Shown: positions 6,988 through 17,600 of the stretch, piece after piece
Layout: each line of letters opens with the position of its first letter
Position numbering within the stretch: the stretch's first letter is position 1
DNA from: Carex sylvatica
Taxonomy: Eukaryota > Streptophyta > Magnoliopsida > Poales > Cyperaceae
Assembly (NCBI GenBank): GCA_964058845.1
Contig: CAXKVR010000746.1
Location: 1-20,000, forward strand
Length of the DNA: 20,000 bases
Direction of reading: 5' to 3'
Notes under the pieces: generated by a model
What the model was told of the DNA's origin: nothing
Database searches by the model: none
The model's input: only the letters and a program-made list of their open reading frames with translations
Position numbers and translations under genes: made by a program

Positions 6988-7400
6988 GGCCCTTAGTAAA
7001 GATAGTTGGTAAAGAAATACAGAAATAAGTCTTTTGTAATTCTGAAAAAACAGCATGAATTTGTTATTTTGATCTCAATTATTGATCTTCGTTGAGATTT
7101 GTATATAAAAACTTTACTTTGTTGAAATTAATTTATATATGAAAAAGTTTAAACATTTAGAATTGAAATAATAGTTCATGTTGTTTTCAAGGAATAACAG
7201 CACATTTATTTTCAAGAAATACATTTACTTTTCAAGTCCAAATTAAGAAAATTAAATGATGCAAGGAATTGTGCATTTTCTTAGTTTTGTTTGTTTTAAT
7301 TAGACATCACACTACAAAATTTAATGATCCAAACGAACCACTAATATTTTTCAGGTAAAACGCTGAAAGTTCTAAAATAAGTCAATGACCCATGAATGCT
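6988..7400. other. AT-rich intergenic DNA, no gene seen
   Basis: No open frame, RNA gene or element border recognised. Confidence 0.45.
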
Positions 7401-7409
7401 TGTATAATA

Positions 7410-7794
7410 GAGGAGAGTTGTACTCTTTTTTTTTTTTTTGTCTCCGTCTATCTTTATTTTTAAAATTACAATAATTATAAATTTAAAATGTAAATGTATG
7501 TCAAAATAAAACGTTAGATATGAACTGTGTTATTTTTCTATGTACACGCAAAAAATCACGATATTTTTAATTAGTATCGAGTGCTTATAAATATAATCGA
7601 TGTGGATAAATTATGAATGTTAATTTTTTTTCAACTTATCGATTTATATAAAAGAAAAATCGAAATGTGATAATATTTTTTGTATATGTACAAAAAATAA
7701 TACATAACACATCTAACTATTTTATTTTGGCATATACATTTAAGATTTTTGTTATTGGAAAATTAAAAGGTTAAGACATGATGAAGACACTCTC
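7410..7794. mobile_element. Foldback MULE-like MITE next to the telomere
   Basis: A 385-bp AT-rich element between perfect 9-bp direct repeats TGTATAATA (7401-7409 and 7795-7803). The terminal repeats are imperfect: GAGGAGAGTTGT on the left and GAGAGTGTCTTC on the minus strand of the right end. The arms become clearer inside: TGTATGTCAAAATAAAA then GTTAGAT (left, near 7495-7518) match TGTATATGCCAAAATAAAA then GTTAGAT on the minus strand of the right half (near 7738-7710), continuing through GTAC...CAAAAAAT to a centre near 7600-7625. There are no genes in it. It is the last identifiable element before the telomeric array. Confidence 0.75.
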
Positions 7795-7803
7795 TGTATA
7801 ATA

Positions 7804-7910
7804 TTTCATTTCTAAATTAAAATTACTGAAAACAACTGGCGGATTTGATAAACAAAAAGGAGCCTTAACAACTGTTCTCATCATATGCATTAATTCCCTA
7901 TCTGCATATA
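7804..7910. other. Subtelomere-telomere junction DNA
   Basis: About 107 bp of ordinary sequence between the last MITE and the first telomere repeat. The transition is abrupt: CTGCATATA is followed directly by AGGGTTTAGGG. No satellite or degenerate telomere-like sequence precedes the array. Confidence 0.7.
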
Positions 7911-7998
7911 AGGGTTTAGGGTTTAGGGTTTAGGGTTTAGGGTTTAGGGTTTAGGGTTTAGGGTTTAGGGTTTAGGGTTTAGGGTTTAGGGTTTAGGG

Positions 7999-8048
7999 TT
8001 TTAGGGTTTAGGGTTTAGGTTTTAGGGTTTAGGTTTTAGGTTTTAGGG
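7999..8048 (+). repeat. Degenerate telomere block with TTTTAGG(G) and TTTAGG
   Basis: After 7911-7998 of canonical units come TTTTAGGG (7999), TTTAGGG, TTTAGG (8014), TTTTAGGG (8020), TTTAGG (8028), TTTTAGG (8034) and TTTTAGGG (8041). Unit lengths of 6, 7 and 8 shift the phase. Such variants are usual at the inner edge of plant telomeres, where telomerase no longer renews the sequence. Fourteen perfect units (8049-8146) follow. Confidence 0.93.
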
Positions 8049-8146
8049 TTTAGGGTTTAGGGTTTAGGGTTTAGGGTTTAGGGTTTAGGGTTTAGGGTTT
8101 AGGGTTTAGGGTTTAGGGTTTAGGGTTTAGGGTTTAGGGTTTAGGG

Positions 8147-8293
8147 TATAGGGTTTAGGGTATAGGGTATAGGGTATAGGGTTTAGGGTATAGGGTTTAG
8201 GGTTTAGGGTATAGGGTTTAGGGTTTAGGGTATAGGGTTTAGGGTATAGGGTATAGGGTATAGGGTATAGGGTTTAGGGTTTAGGGTATAGGG
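8147..8293 (+). repeat. TATAGGG variant block
   Basis: Twenty-one seven-base units, of which 12 are TATAGGG and 9 TTTAGGG, all in the same phase. With V for the variant and C for canonical, the order is V C V V V C V C C V C C V C V V V V C C V. The same single T-to-A change recurring at one position, interspersed with canonical units, indicates spread of one variant by local duplication or unequal exchange rather than independent mutations. No TATAGGG is seen elsewhere in the array. Confidence 0.95.
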
Positions 8294-8440
8294 TTTAGGG
8301 TTTAGGGTTTAGGGTTTAGGGTTTAGGGTTTAGGGTTTAGGGTTTAGGGTTTAGGGTTTAGGGTTTAGGGTTTAGGGTTTAGGGTTTAGGGTTTAGGGTT
8401 TAGGGTTTAGGGTTTAGGGTTTAGGGTTTAGGGTTTAGGG

Positions 8441-8657
8441 TTTTAGGGTTTAGGGTTTAGGGTTTAGGGTTTAGGGTTTAGGGTTTAGGGTTTAGGGTTT
8501 AGGGTTTTAGGGTTTAGGGTTTAGGGTTTAGGGTTTAGGGTTTAGGGTTTAGGGTTTAGGGTTTAGGGTTTAGGGTTTAGGGTTTAGGGTTTAGGGTTTA
8601 GGGTTTTAGGGTTTTAGGGTTTAGGGTTTAGGGTTTTAGGGTTTTAGGGTTTTAGGG
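8441..8657 (+). repeat. Telomere block with TTTTAGGG octamers
   Basis: Seven TTTTAGGG units lie among canonical ones, starting at 8441, 8505, 8604, 8612, 8634, 8642 and 8650; the last five are clustered. Each adds one base and shifts the phase. An extra T is a common slippage product of telomerase or replication. This is the most distal variation that I can see. Confidence 0.93.
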
Positions 8658-11600
8658 TTTAGGGTTTAGGGTTTAGGGTTTAGGGTTTAGGGTTTAGGGT
8701 TTAGGGTTTAGGGTTTAGGGTTTAGGGTTTAGGGTTTAGGGTTTAGGGTTTAGGGTTTAGGGTTTAGGGTTTAGGGTTTAGGGTTTAGGGTTTAGGGTTT
8801 AGGGTTTAGGGTTTAGGGTTTAGGGTTTAGGGTTTAGGGTTTAGGGTTTAGGGTTTAGGGTTTAGGGTTTAGGGTTTAGGGTTTAGGGTTTAGGGTTTAG
8901 GGTTTAGGGTTTAGGGTTTAGGGTTTAGGGTTTAGGGTTTAGGGTTTAGGGTTTAGGGTTTAGGGTTTAGGGTTTAGGGTTTAGGGTTTAGGGTTTAGGG
9001 TTTAGGGTTTAGGGTTTAGGGTTTAGGGTTTAGGGTTTAGGGTTTAGGGTTTAGGGTTTAGGGTTTAGGGTTTAGGGTTTAGGGTTTAGGGTTTAGGGTT
9101 TAGGGTTTAGGGTTTAGGGTTTAGGGTTTAGGGTTTAGGGTTTAGGGTTTAGGGTTTAGGGTTTAGGGTTTAGGGTTTAGGGTTTAGGGTTTAGGGTTTA
9201 GGGTTTAGGGTTTAGGGTTTAGGGTTTAGGGTTTAGGGTTTAGGGTTTAGGGTTTAGGGTTTAGGGTTTAGGGTTTAGGGTTTAGGGTTTAGGGTTTAGG
9301 GTTTAGGGTTTAGGGTTTAGGGTTTAGGGTTTAGGGTTTAGGGTTTAGGGTTTAGGGTTTAGGGTTTAGGGTTTAGGGTTTAGGGTTTAGGGTTTAGGGT
9401 TTAGGGTTTAGGGTTTAGGGTTTAGGGTTTAGGGTTTAGGGTTTAGGGTTTAGGGTTTAGGGTTTAGGGTTTAGGGTTTAGGGTTTAGGGTTTAGGGTTT
9501 AGGGTTTAGGGTTTAGGGTTTAGGGTTTAGGGTTTAGGGTTTAGGGTTTAGGGTTTAGGGTTTAGGGTTTAGGGTTTAGGGTTTAGGGTTTAGGGTTTAG
9601 GGTTTAGGGTTTAGGGTTTAGGGTTTAGGGTTTAGGGTTTAGGGTTTAGGGTTTAGGGTTTAGGGTTTAGGGTTTAGGGTTTAGGGTTTAGGGTTTAGGG
9701 TTTAGGGTTTAGGGTTTAGGGTTTAGGGTTTAGGGTTTAGGGTTTAGGGTTTAGGGTTTAGGGTTTAGGGTTTAGGGTTTAGGGTTTAGGGTTTAGGGTT
9801 TAGGGTTTAGGGTTTAGGGTTTAGGGTTTAGGGTTTAGGGTTTAGGGTTTAGGGTTTAGGGTTTAGGGTTTAGGGTTTAGGGTTTAGGGTTTAGGGTTTA
9901 GGGTTTAGGGTTTAGGGTTTAGGGTTTAGGGTTTAGGGTTTAGGGTTTAGGGTTTAGGGTTTAGGGTTTAGGGTTTAGGGTTTAGGGTTTAGGGTTTAGG
10001 GTTTAGGGTTTAGGGTTTAGGGTTTAGGGTTTAGGGTTTAGGGTTTAGGGTTTAGGGTTTAGGGTTTAGGGTTTAGGGTTTAGGGTTTAGGGTTTAGGGT
10101 TTAGGGTTTAGGGTTTAGGGTTTAGGGTTTAGGGTTTAGGGTTTAGGGTTTAGGGTTTAGGGTTTAGGGTTTAGGGTTTAGGGTTTAGGGTTTAGGGTTT
10201 AGGGTTTAGGGTTTAGGGTTTAGGGTTTAGGGTTTAGGGTTTAGGGTTTAGGGTTTAGGGTTTAGGGTTTAGGGTTTAGGGTTTAGGGTTTAGGGTTTAG
10301 GGTTTAGGGTTTAGGGTTTAGGGTTTAGGGTTTAGGGTTTAGGGTTTAGGGTTTAGGGTTTAGGGTTTAGGGTTTAGGGTTTAGGGTTTAGGGTTTAGGG
10401 TTTAGGGTTTAGGGTTTAGGGTTTAGGGTTTAGGGTTTAGGGTTTAGGGTTTAGGGTTTAGGGTTTAGGGTTTAGGGTTTAGGGTTTAGGGTTTAGGGTT
10501 TAGGGTTTAGGGTTTAGGGTTTAGGGTTTAGGGTTTAGGGTTTAGGGTTTAGGGTTTAGGGTTTAGGGTTTAGGGTTTAGGGTTTAGGGTTTAGGGTTTA
10601 GGGTTTAGGGTTTAGGGTTTAGGGTTTAGGGTTTAGGGTTTAGGGTTTAGGGTTTAGGGTTTAGGGTTTAGGGTTTAGGGTTTAGGGTTTAGGGTTTAGG
10701 GTTTAGGGTTTAGGGTTTAGGGTTTAGGGTTTAGGGTTTAGGGTTTAGGGTTTAGGGTTTAGGGTTTAGGGTTTAGGGTTTAGGGTTTAGGGTTTAGGGT
10801 TTAGGGTTTAGGGTTTAGGGTTTAGGGTTTAGGGTTTAGGGTTTAGGGTTTAGGGTTTAGGGTTTAGGGTTTAGGGTTTAGGGTTTAGGGTTTAGGGTTT
10901 AGGGTTTAGGGTTTAGGGTTTAGGGTTTAGGGTTTAGGGTTTAGGGTTTAGGGTTTAGGGTTTAGGGTTTAGGGTTTAGGGTTTAGGGTTTAGGGTTTAG
11001 GGTTTAGGGTTTAGGGTTTAGGGTTTAGGGTTTAGGGTTTAGGGTTTAGGGTTTAGGGTTTAGGGTTTAGGGTTTAGGGTTTAGGGTTTAGGGTTTAGGG
11101 TTTAGGGTTTAGGGTTTAGGGTTTAGGGTTTAGGGTTTAGGGTTTAGGGTTTAGGGTTTAGGGTTTAGGGTTTAGGGTTTAGGGTTTAGGGTTTAGGGTT
11201 TAGGGTTTAGGGTTTAGGGTTTAGGGTTTAGGGTTTAGGGTTTAGGGTTTAGGGTTTAGGGTTTAGGGTTTAGGGTTTAGGGTTTAGGGTTTAGGGTTTA
11301 GGGTTTAGGGTTTAGGGTTTAGGGTTTAGGGTTTAGGGTTTAGGGTTTAGGGTTTAGGGTTTAGGGTTTAGGGTTTAGGGTTTAGGGTTTAGGGTTTAGG
11401 GTTTAGGGTTTAGGGTTTAGGGTTTAGGGTTTAGGGTTTAGGGTTTAGGGTTTAGGGTTTAGGGTTTAGGGTTTAGGGTTTAGGGTTTAGGGTTTAGGGT
11501 TTAGGGTTTAGGGTTTAGGGTTTAGGGTTTAGGGTTTAGGGTTTAGGGTTTAGGGTTTAGGGTTTAGGGTTTAGGGTTTAGGGTTTAGGGTTTAGGGTTT

Positions 11601-14600
11601 AGGGTTTAGGGTTTAGGGTTTAGGGTTTAGGGTTTAGGGTTTAGGGTTTAGGGTTTAGGGTTTAGGGTTTAGGGTTTAGGGTTTAGGGTTTAGGGTTTAG
11701 GGTTTAGGGTTTAGGGTTTAGGGTTTAGGGTTTAGGGTTTAGGGTTTAGGGTTTAGGGTTTAGGGTTTAGGGTTTAGGGTTTAGGGTTTAGGGTTTAGGG
11801 TTTAGGGTTTAGGGTTTAGGGTTTAGGGTTTAGGGTTTAGGGTTTAGGGTTTAGGGTTTAGGGTTTAGGGTTTAGGGTTTAGGGTTTAGGGTTTAGGGTT
11901 TAGGGTTTAGGGTTTAGGGTTTAGGGTTTAGGGTTTAGGGTTTAGGGTTTAGGGTTTAGGGTTTAGGGTTTAGGGTTTAGGGTTTAGGGTTTAGGGTTTA
12001 GGGTTTAGGGTTTAGGGTTTAGGGTTTAGGGTTTAGGGTTTAGGGTTTAGGGTTTAGGGTTTAGGGTTTAGGGTTTAGGGTTTAGGGTTTAGGGTTTAGG
12101 GTTTAGGGTTTAGGGTTTAGGGTTTAGGGTTTAGGGTTTAGGGTTTAGGGTTTAGGGTTTAGGGTTTAGGGTTTAGGGTTTAGGGTTTAGGGTTTAGGGT
12201 TTAGGGTTTAGGGTTTAGGGTTTAGGGTTTAGGGTTTAGGGTTTAGGGTTTAGGGTTTAGGGTTTAGGGTTTAGGGTTTAGGGTTTAGGGTTTAGGGTTT
12301 AGGGTTTAGGGTTTAGGGTTTAGGGTTTAGGGTTTAGGGTTTAGGGTTTAGGGTTTAGGGTTTAGGGTTTAGGGTTTAGGGTTTAGGGTTTAGGGTTTAG
12401 GGTTTAGGGTTTAGGGTTTAGGGTTTAGGGTTTAGGGTTTAGGGTTTAGGGTTTAGGGTTTAGGGTTTAGGGTTTAGGGTTTAGGGTTTAGGGTTTAGGG
12501 TTTAGGGTTTAGGGTTTAGGGTTTAGGGTTTAGGGTTTAGGGTTTAGGGTTTAGGGTTTAGGGTTTAGGGTTTAGGGTTTAGGGTTTAGGGTTTAGGGTT
12601 TAGGGTTTAGGGTTTAGGGTTTAGGGTTTAGGGTTTAGGGTTTAGGGTTTAGGGTTTAGGGTTTAGGGTTTAGGGTTTAGGGTTTAGGGTTTAGGGTTTA
12701 GGGTTTAGGGTTTAGGGTTTAGGGTTTAGGGTTTAGGGTTTAGGGTTTAGGGTTTAGGGTTTAGGGTTTAGGGTTTAGGGTTTAGGGTTTAGGGTTTAGG
12801 GTTTAGGGTTTAGGGTTTAGGGTTTAGGGTTTAGGGTTTAGGGTTTAGGGTTTAGGGTTTAGGGTTTAGGGTTTAGGGTTTAGGGTTTAGGGTTTAGGGT
12901 TTAGGGTTTAGGGTTTAGGGTTTAGGGTTTAGGGTTTAGGGTTTAGGGTTTAGGGTTTAGGGTTTAGGGTTTAGGGTTTAGGGTTTAGGGTTTAGGGTTT
13001 AGGGTTTAGGGTTTAGGGTTTAGGGTTTAGGGTTTAGGGTTTAGGGTTTAGGGTTTAGGGTTTAGGGTTTAGGGTTTAGGGTTTAGGGTTTAGGGTTTAG
13101 GGTTTAGGGTTTAGGGTTTAGGGTTTAGGGTTTAGGGTTTAGGGTTTAGGGTTTAGGGTTTAGGGTTTAGGGTTTAGGGTTTAGGGTTTAGGGTTTAGGG
13201 TTTAGGGTTTAGGGTTTAGGGTTTAGGGTTTAGGGTTTAGGGTTTAGGGTTTAGGGTTTAGGGTTTAGGGTTTAGGGTTTAGGGTTTAGGGTTTAGGGTT
13301 TAGGGTTTAGGGTTTAGGGTTTAGGGTTTAGGGTTTAGGGTTTAGGGTTTAGGGTTTAGGGTTTAGGGTTTAGGGTTTAGGGTTTAGGGTTTAGGGTTTA
13401 GGGTTTAGGGTTTAGGGTTTAGGGTTTAGGGTTTAGGGTTTAGGGTTTAGGGTTTAGGGTTTAGGGTTTAGGGTTTAGGGTTTAGGGTTTAGGGTTTAGG
13501 GTTTAGGGTTTAGGGTTTAGGGTTTAGGGTTTAGGGTTTAGGGTTTAGGGTTTAGGGTTTAGGGTTTAGGGTTTAGGGTTTAGGGTTTAGGGTTTAGGGT
13601 TTAGGGTTTAGGGTTTAGGGTTTAGGGTTTAGGGTTTAGGGTTTAGGGTTTAGGGTTTAGGGTTTAGGGTTTAGGGTTTAGGGTTTAGGGTTTAGGGTTT
13701 AGGGTTTAGGGTTTAGGGTTTAGGGTTTAGGGTTTAGGGTTTAGGGTTTAGGGTTTAGGGTTTAGGGTTTAGGGTTTAGGGTTTAGGGTTTAGGGTTTAG
13801 GGTTTAGGGTTTAGGGTTTAGGGTTTAGGGTTTAGGGTTTAGGGTTTAGGGTTTAGGGTTTAGGGTTTAGGGTTTAGGGTTTAGGGTTTAGGGTTTAGGG
13901 TTTAGGGTTTAGGGTTTAGGGTTTAGGGTTTAGGGTTTAGGGTTTAGGGTTTAGGGTTTAGGGTTTAGGGTTTAGGGTTTAGGGTTTAGGGTTTAGGGTT
14001 TAGGGTTTAGGGTTTAGGGTTTAGGGTTTAGGGTTTAGGGTTTAGGGTTTAGGGTTTAGGGTTTAGGGTTTAGGGTTTAGGGTTTAGGGTTTAGGGTTTA
14101 GGGTTTAGGGTTTAGGGTTTAGGGTTTAGGGTTTAGGGTTTAGGGTTTAGGGTTTAGGGTTTAGGGTTTAGGGTTTAGGGTTTAGGGTTTAGGGTTTAGG
14201 GTTTAGGGTTTAGGGTTTAGGGTTTAGGGTTTAGGGTTTAGGGTTTAGGGTTTAGGGTTTAGGGTTTAGGGTTTAGGGTTTAGGGTTTAGGGTTTAGGGT
14301 TTAGGGTTTAGGGTTTAGGGTTTAGGGTTTAGGGTTTAGGGTTTAGGGTTTAGGGTTTAGGGTTTAGGGTTTAGGGTTTAGGGTTTAGGGTTTAGGGTTT
14401 AGGGTTTAGGGTTTAGGGTTTAGGGTTTAGGGTTTAGGGTTTAGGGTTTAGGGTTTAGGGTTTAGGGTTTAGGGTTTAGGGTTTAGGGTTTAGGGTTTAG
14501 GGTTTAGGGTTTAGGGTTTAGGGTTTAGGGTTTAGGGTTTAGGGTTTAGGGTTTAGGGTTTAGGGTTTAGGGTTTAGGGTTTAGGGTTTAGGGTTTAGGG

Positions 14601-17600
14601 TTTAGGGTTTAGGGTTTAGGGTTTAGGGTTTAGGGTTTAGGGTTTAGGGTTTAGGGTTTAGGGTTTAGGGTTTAGGGTTTAGGGTTTAGGGTTTAGGGTT
14701 TAGGGTTTAGGGTTTAGGGTTTAGGGTTTAGGGTTTAGGGTTTAGGGTTTAGGGTTTAGGGTTTAGGGTTTAGGGTTTAGGGTTTAGGGTTTAGGGTTTA
14801 GGGTTTAGGGTTTAGGGTTTAGGGTTTAGGGTTTAGGGTTTAGGGTTTAGGGTTTAGGGTTTAGGGTTTAGGGTTTAGGGTTTAGGGTTTAGGGTTTAGG
14901 GTTTAGGGTTTAGGGTTTAGGGTTTAGGGTTTAGGGTTTAGGGTTTAGGGTTTAGGGTTTAGGGTTTAGGGTTTAGGGTTTAGGGTTTAGGGTTTAGGGT
15001 TTAGGGTTTAGGGTTTAGGGTTTAGGGTTTAGGGTTTAGGGTTTAGGGTTTAGGGTTTAGGGTTTAGGGTTTAGGGTTTAGGGTTTAGGGTTTAGGGTTT
15101 AGGGTTTAGGGTTTAGGGTTTAGGGTTTAGGGTTTAGGGTTTAGGGTTTAGGGTTTAGGGTTTAGGGTTTAGGGTTTAGGGTTTAGGGTTTAGGGTTTAG
15201 GGTTTAGGGTTTAGGGTTTAGGGTTTAGGGTTTAGGGTTTAGGGTTTAGGGTTTAGGGTTTAGGGTTTAGGGTTTAGGGTTTAGGGTTTAGGGTTTAGGG
15301 TTTAGGGTTTAGGGTTTAGGGTTTAGGGTTTAGGGTTTAGGGTTTAGGGTTTAGGGTTTAGGGTTTAGGGTTTAGGGTTTAGGGTTTAGGGTTTAGGGTT
15401 TAGGGTTTAGGGTTTAGGGTTTAGGGTTTAGGGTTTAGGGTTTAGGGTTTAGGGTTTAGGGTTTAGGGTTTAGGGTTTAGGGTTTAGGGTTTAGGGTTTA
15501 GGGTTTAGGGTTTAGGGTTTAGGGTTTAGGGTTTAGGGTTTAGGGTTTAGGGTTTAGGGTTTAGGGTTTAGGGTTTAGGGTTTAGGGTTTAGGGTTTAGG
15601 GTTTAGGGTTTAGGGTTTAGGGTTTAGGGTTTAGGGTTTAGGGTTTAGGGTTTAGGGTTTAGGGTTTAGGGTTTAGGGTTTAGGGTTTAGGGTTTAGGGT
15701 TTAGGGTTTAGGGTTTAGGGTTTAGGGTTTAGGGTTTAGGGTTTAGGGTTTAGGGTTTAGGGTTTAGGGTTTAGGGTTTAGGGTTTAGGGTTTAGGGTTT
15801 AGGGTTTAGGGTTTAGGGTTTAGGGTTTAGGGTTTAGGGTTTAGGGTTTAGGGTTTAGGGTTTAGGGTTTAGGGTTTAGGGTTTAGGGTTTAGGGTTTAG
15901 GGTTTAGGGTTTAGGGTTTAGGGTTTAGGGTTTAGGGTTTAGGGTTTAGGGTTTAGGGTTTAGGGTTTAGGGTTTAGGGTTTAGGGTTTAGGGTTTAGGG
16001 TTTAGGGTTTAGGGTTTAGGGTTTAGGGTTTAGGGTTTAGGGTTTAGGGTTTAGGGTTTAGGGTTTAGGGTTTAGGGTTTAGGGTTTAGGGTTTAGGGTT
16101 TAGGGTTTAGGGTTTAGGGTTTAGGGTTTAGGGTTTAGGGTTTAGGGTTTAGGGTTTAGGGTTTAGGGTTTAGGGTTTAGGGTTTAGGGTTTAGGGTTTA
16201 GGGTTTAGGGTTTAGGGTTTAGGGTTTAGGGTTTAGGGTTTAGGGTTTAGGGTTTAGGGTTTAGGGTTTAGGGTTTAGGGTTTAGGGTTTAGGGTTTAGG
16301 GTTTAGGGTTTAGGGTTTAGGGTTTAGGGTTTAGGGTTTAGGGTTTAGGGTTTAGGGTTTAGGGTTTAGGGTTTAGGGTTTAGGGTTTAGGGTTTAGGGT
16401 TTAGGGTTTAGGGTTTAGGGTTTAGGGTTTAGGGTTTAGGGTTTAGGGTTTAGGGTTTAGGGTTTAGGGTTTAGGGTTTAGGGTTTAGGGTTTAGGGTTT
16501 AGGGTTTAGGGTTTAGGGTTTAGGGTTTAGGGTTTAGGGTTTAGGGTTTAGGGTTTAGGGTTTAGGGTTTAGGGTTTAGGGTTTAGGGTTTAGGGTTTAG
16601 GGTTTAGGGTTTAGGGTTTAGGGTTTAGGGTTTAGGGTTTAGGGTTTAGGGTTTAGGGTTTAGGGTTTAGGGTTTAGGGTTTAGGGTTTAGGGTTTAGGG
16701 TTTAGGGTTTAGGGTTTAGGGTTTAGGGTTTAGGGTTTAGGGTTTAGGGTTTAGGGTTTAGGGTTTAGGGTTTAGGGTTTAGGGTTTAGGGTTTAGGGTT
16801 TAGGGTTTAGGGTTTAGGGTTTAGGGTTTAGGGTTTAGGGTTTAGGGTTTAGGGTTTAGGGTTTAGGGTTTAGGGTTTAGGGTTTAGGGTTTAGGGTTTA
16901 GGGTTTAGGGTTTAGGGTTTAGGGTTTAGGGTTTAGGGTTTAGGGTTTAGGGTTTAGGGTTTAGGGTTTAGGGTTTAGGGTTTAGGGTTTAGGGTTTAGG
17001 GTTTAGGGTTTAGGGTTTAGGGTTTAGGGTTTAGGGTTTAGGGTTTAGGGTTTAGGGTTTAGGGTTTAGGGTTTAGGGTTTAGGGTTTAGGGTTTAGGGT
17101 TTAGGGTTTAGGGTTTAGGGTTTAGGGTTTAGGGTTTAGGGTTTAGGGTTTAGGGTTTAGGGTTTAGGGTTTAGGGTTTAGGGTTTAGGGTTTAGGGTTT
17201 AGGGTTTAGGGTTTAGGGTTTAGGGTTTAGGGTTTAGGGTTTAGGGTTTAGGGTTTAGGGTTTAGGGTTTAGGGTTTAGGGTTTAGGGTTTAGGGTTTAG
17301 GGTTTAGGGTTTAGGGTTTAGGGTTTAGGGTTTAGGGTTTAGGGTTTAGGGTTTAGGGTTTAGGGTTTAGGGTTTAGGGTTTAGGGTTTAGGGTTTAGGG
17401 TTTAGGGTTTAGGGTTTAGGGTTTAGGGTTTAGGGTTTAGGGTTTAGGGTTTAGGGTTTAGGGTTTAGGGTTTAGGGTTTAGGGTTTAGGGTTTAGGGTT
17501 TAGGGTTTAGGGTTTAGGGTTTAGGGTTTAGGGTTTAGGGTTTAGGGTTTAGGGTTTAGGGTTTAGGGTTTAGGGTTTAGGGTTTAGGGTTTAGGGTTTA

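Noticed and set aside
7911..8657. Interstitial telomere-like sequence
   Set aside because: The variant blocks run straight into more than 11 kb of perfect repeat reaching the window end, so they are the inner edge of the terminal array.
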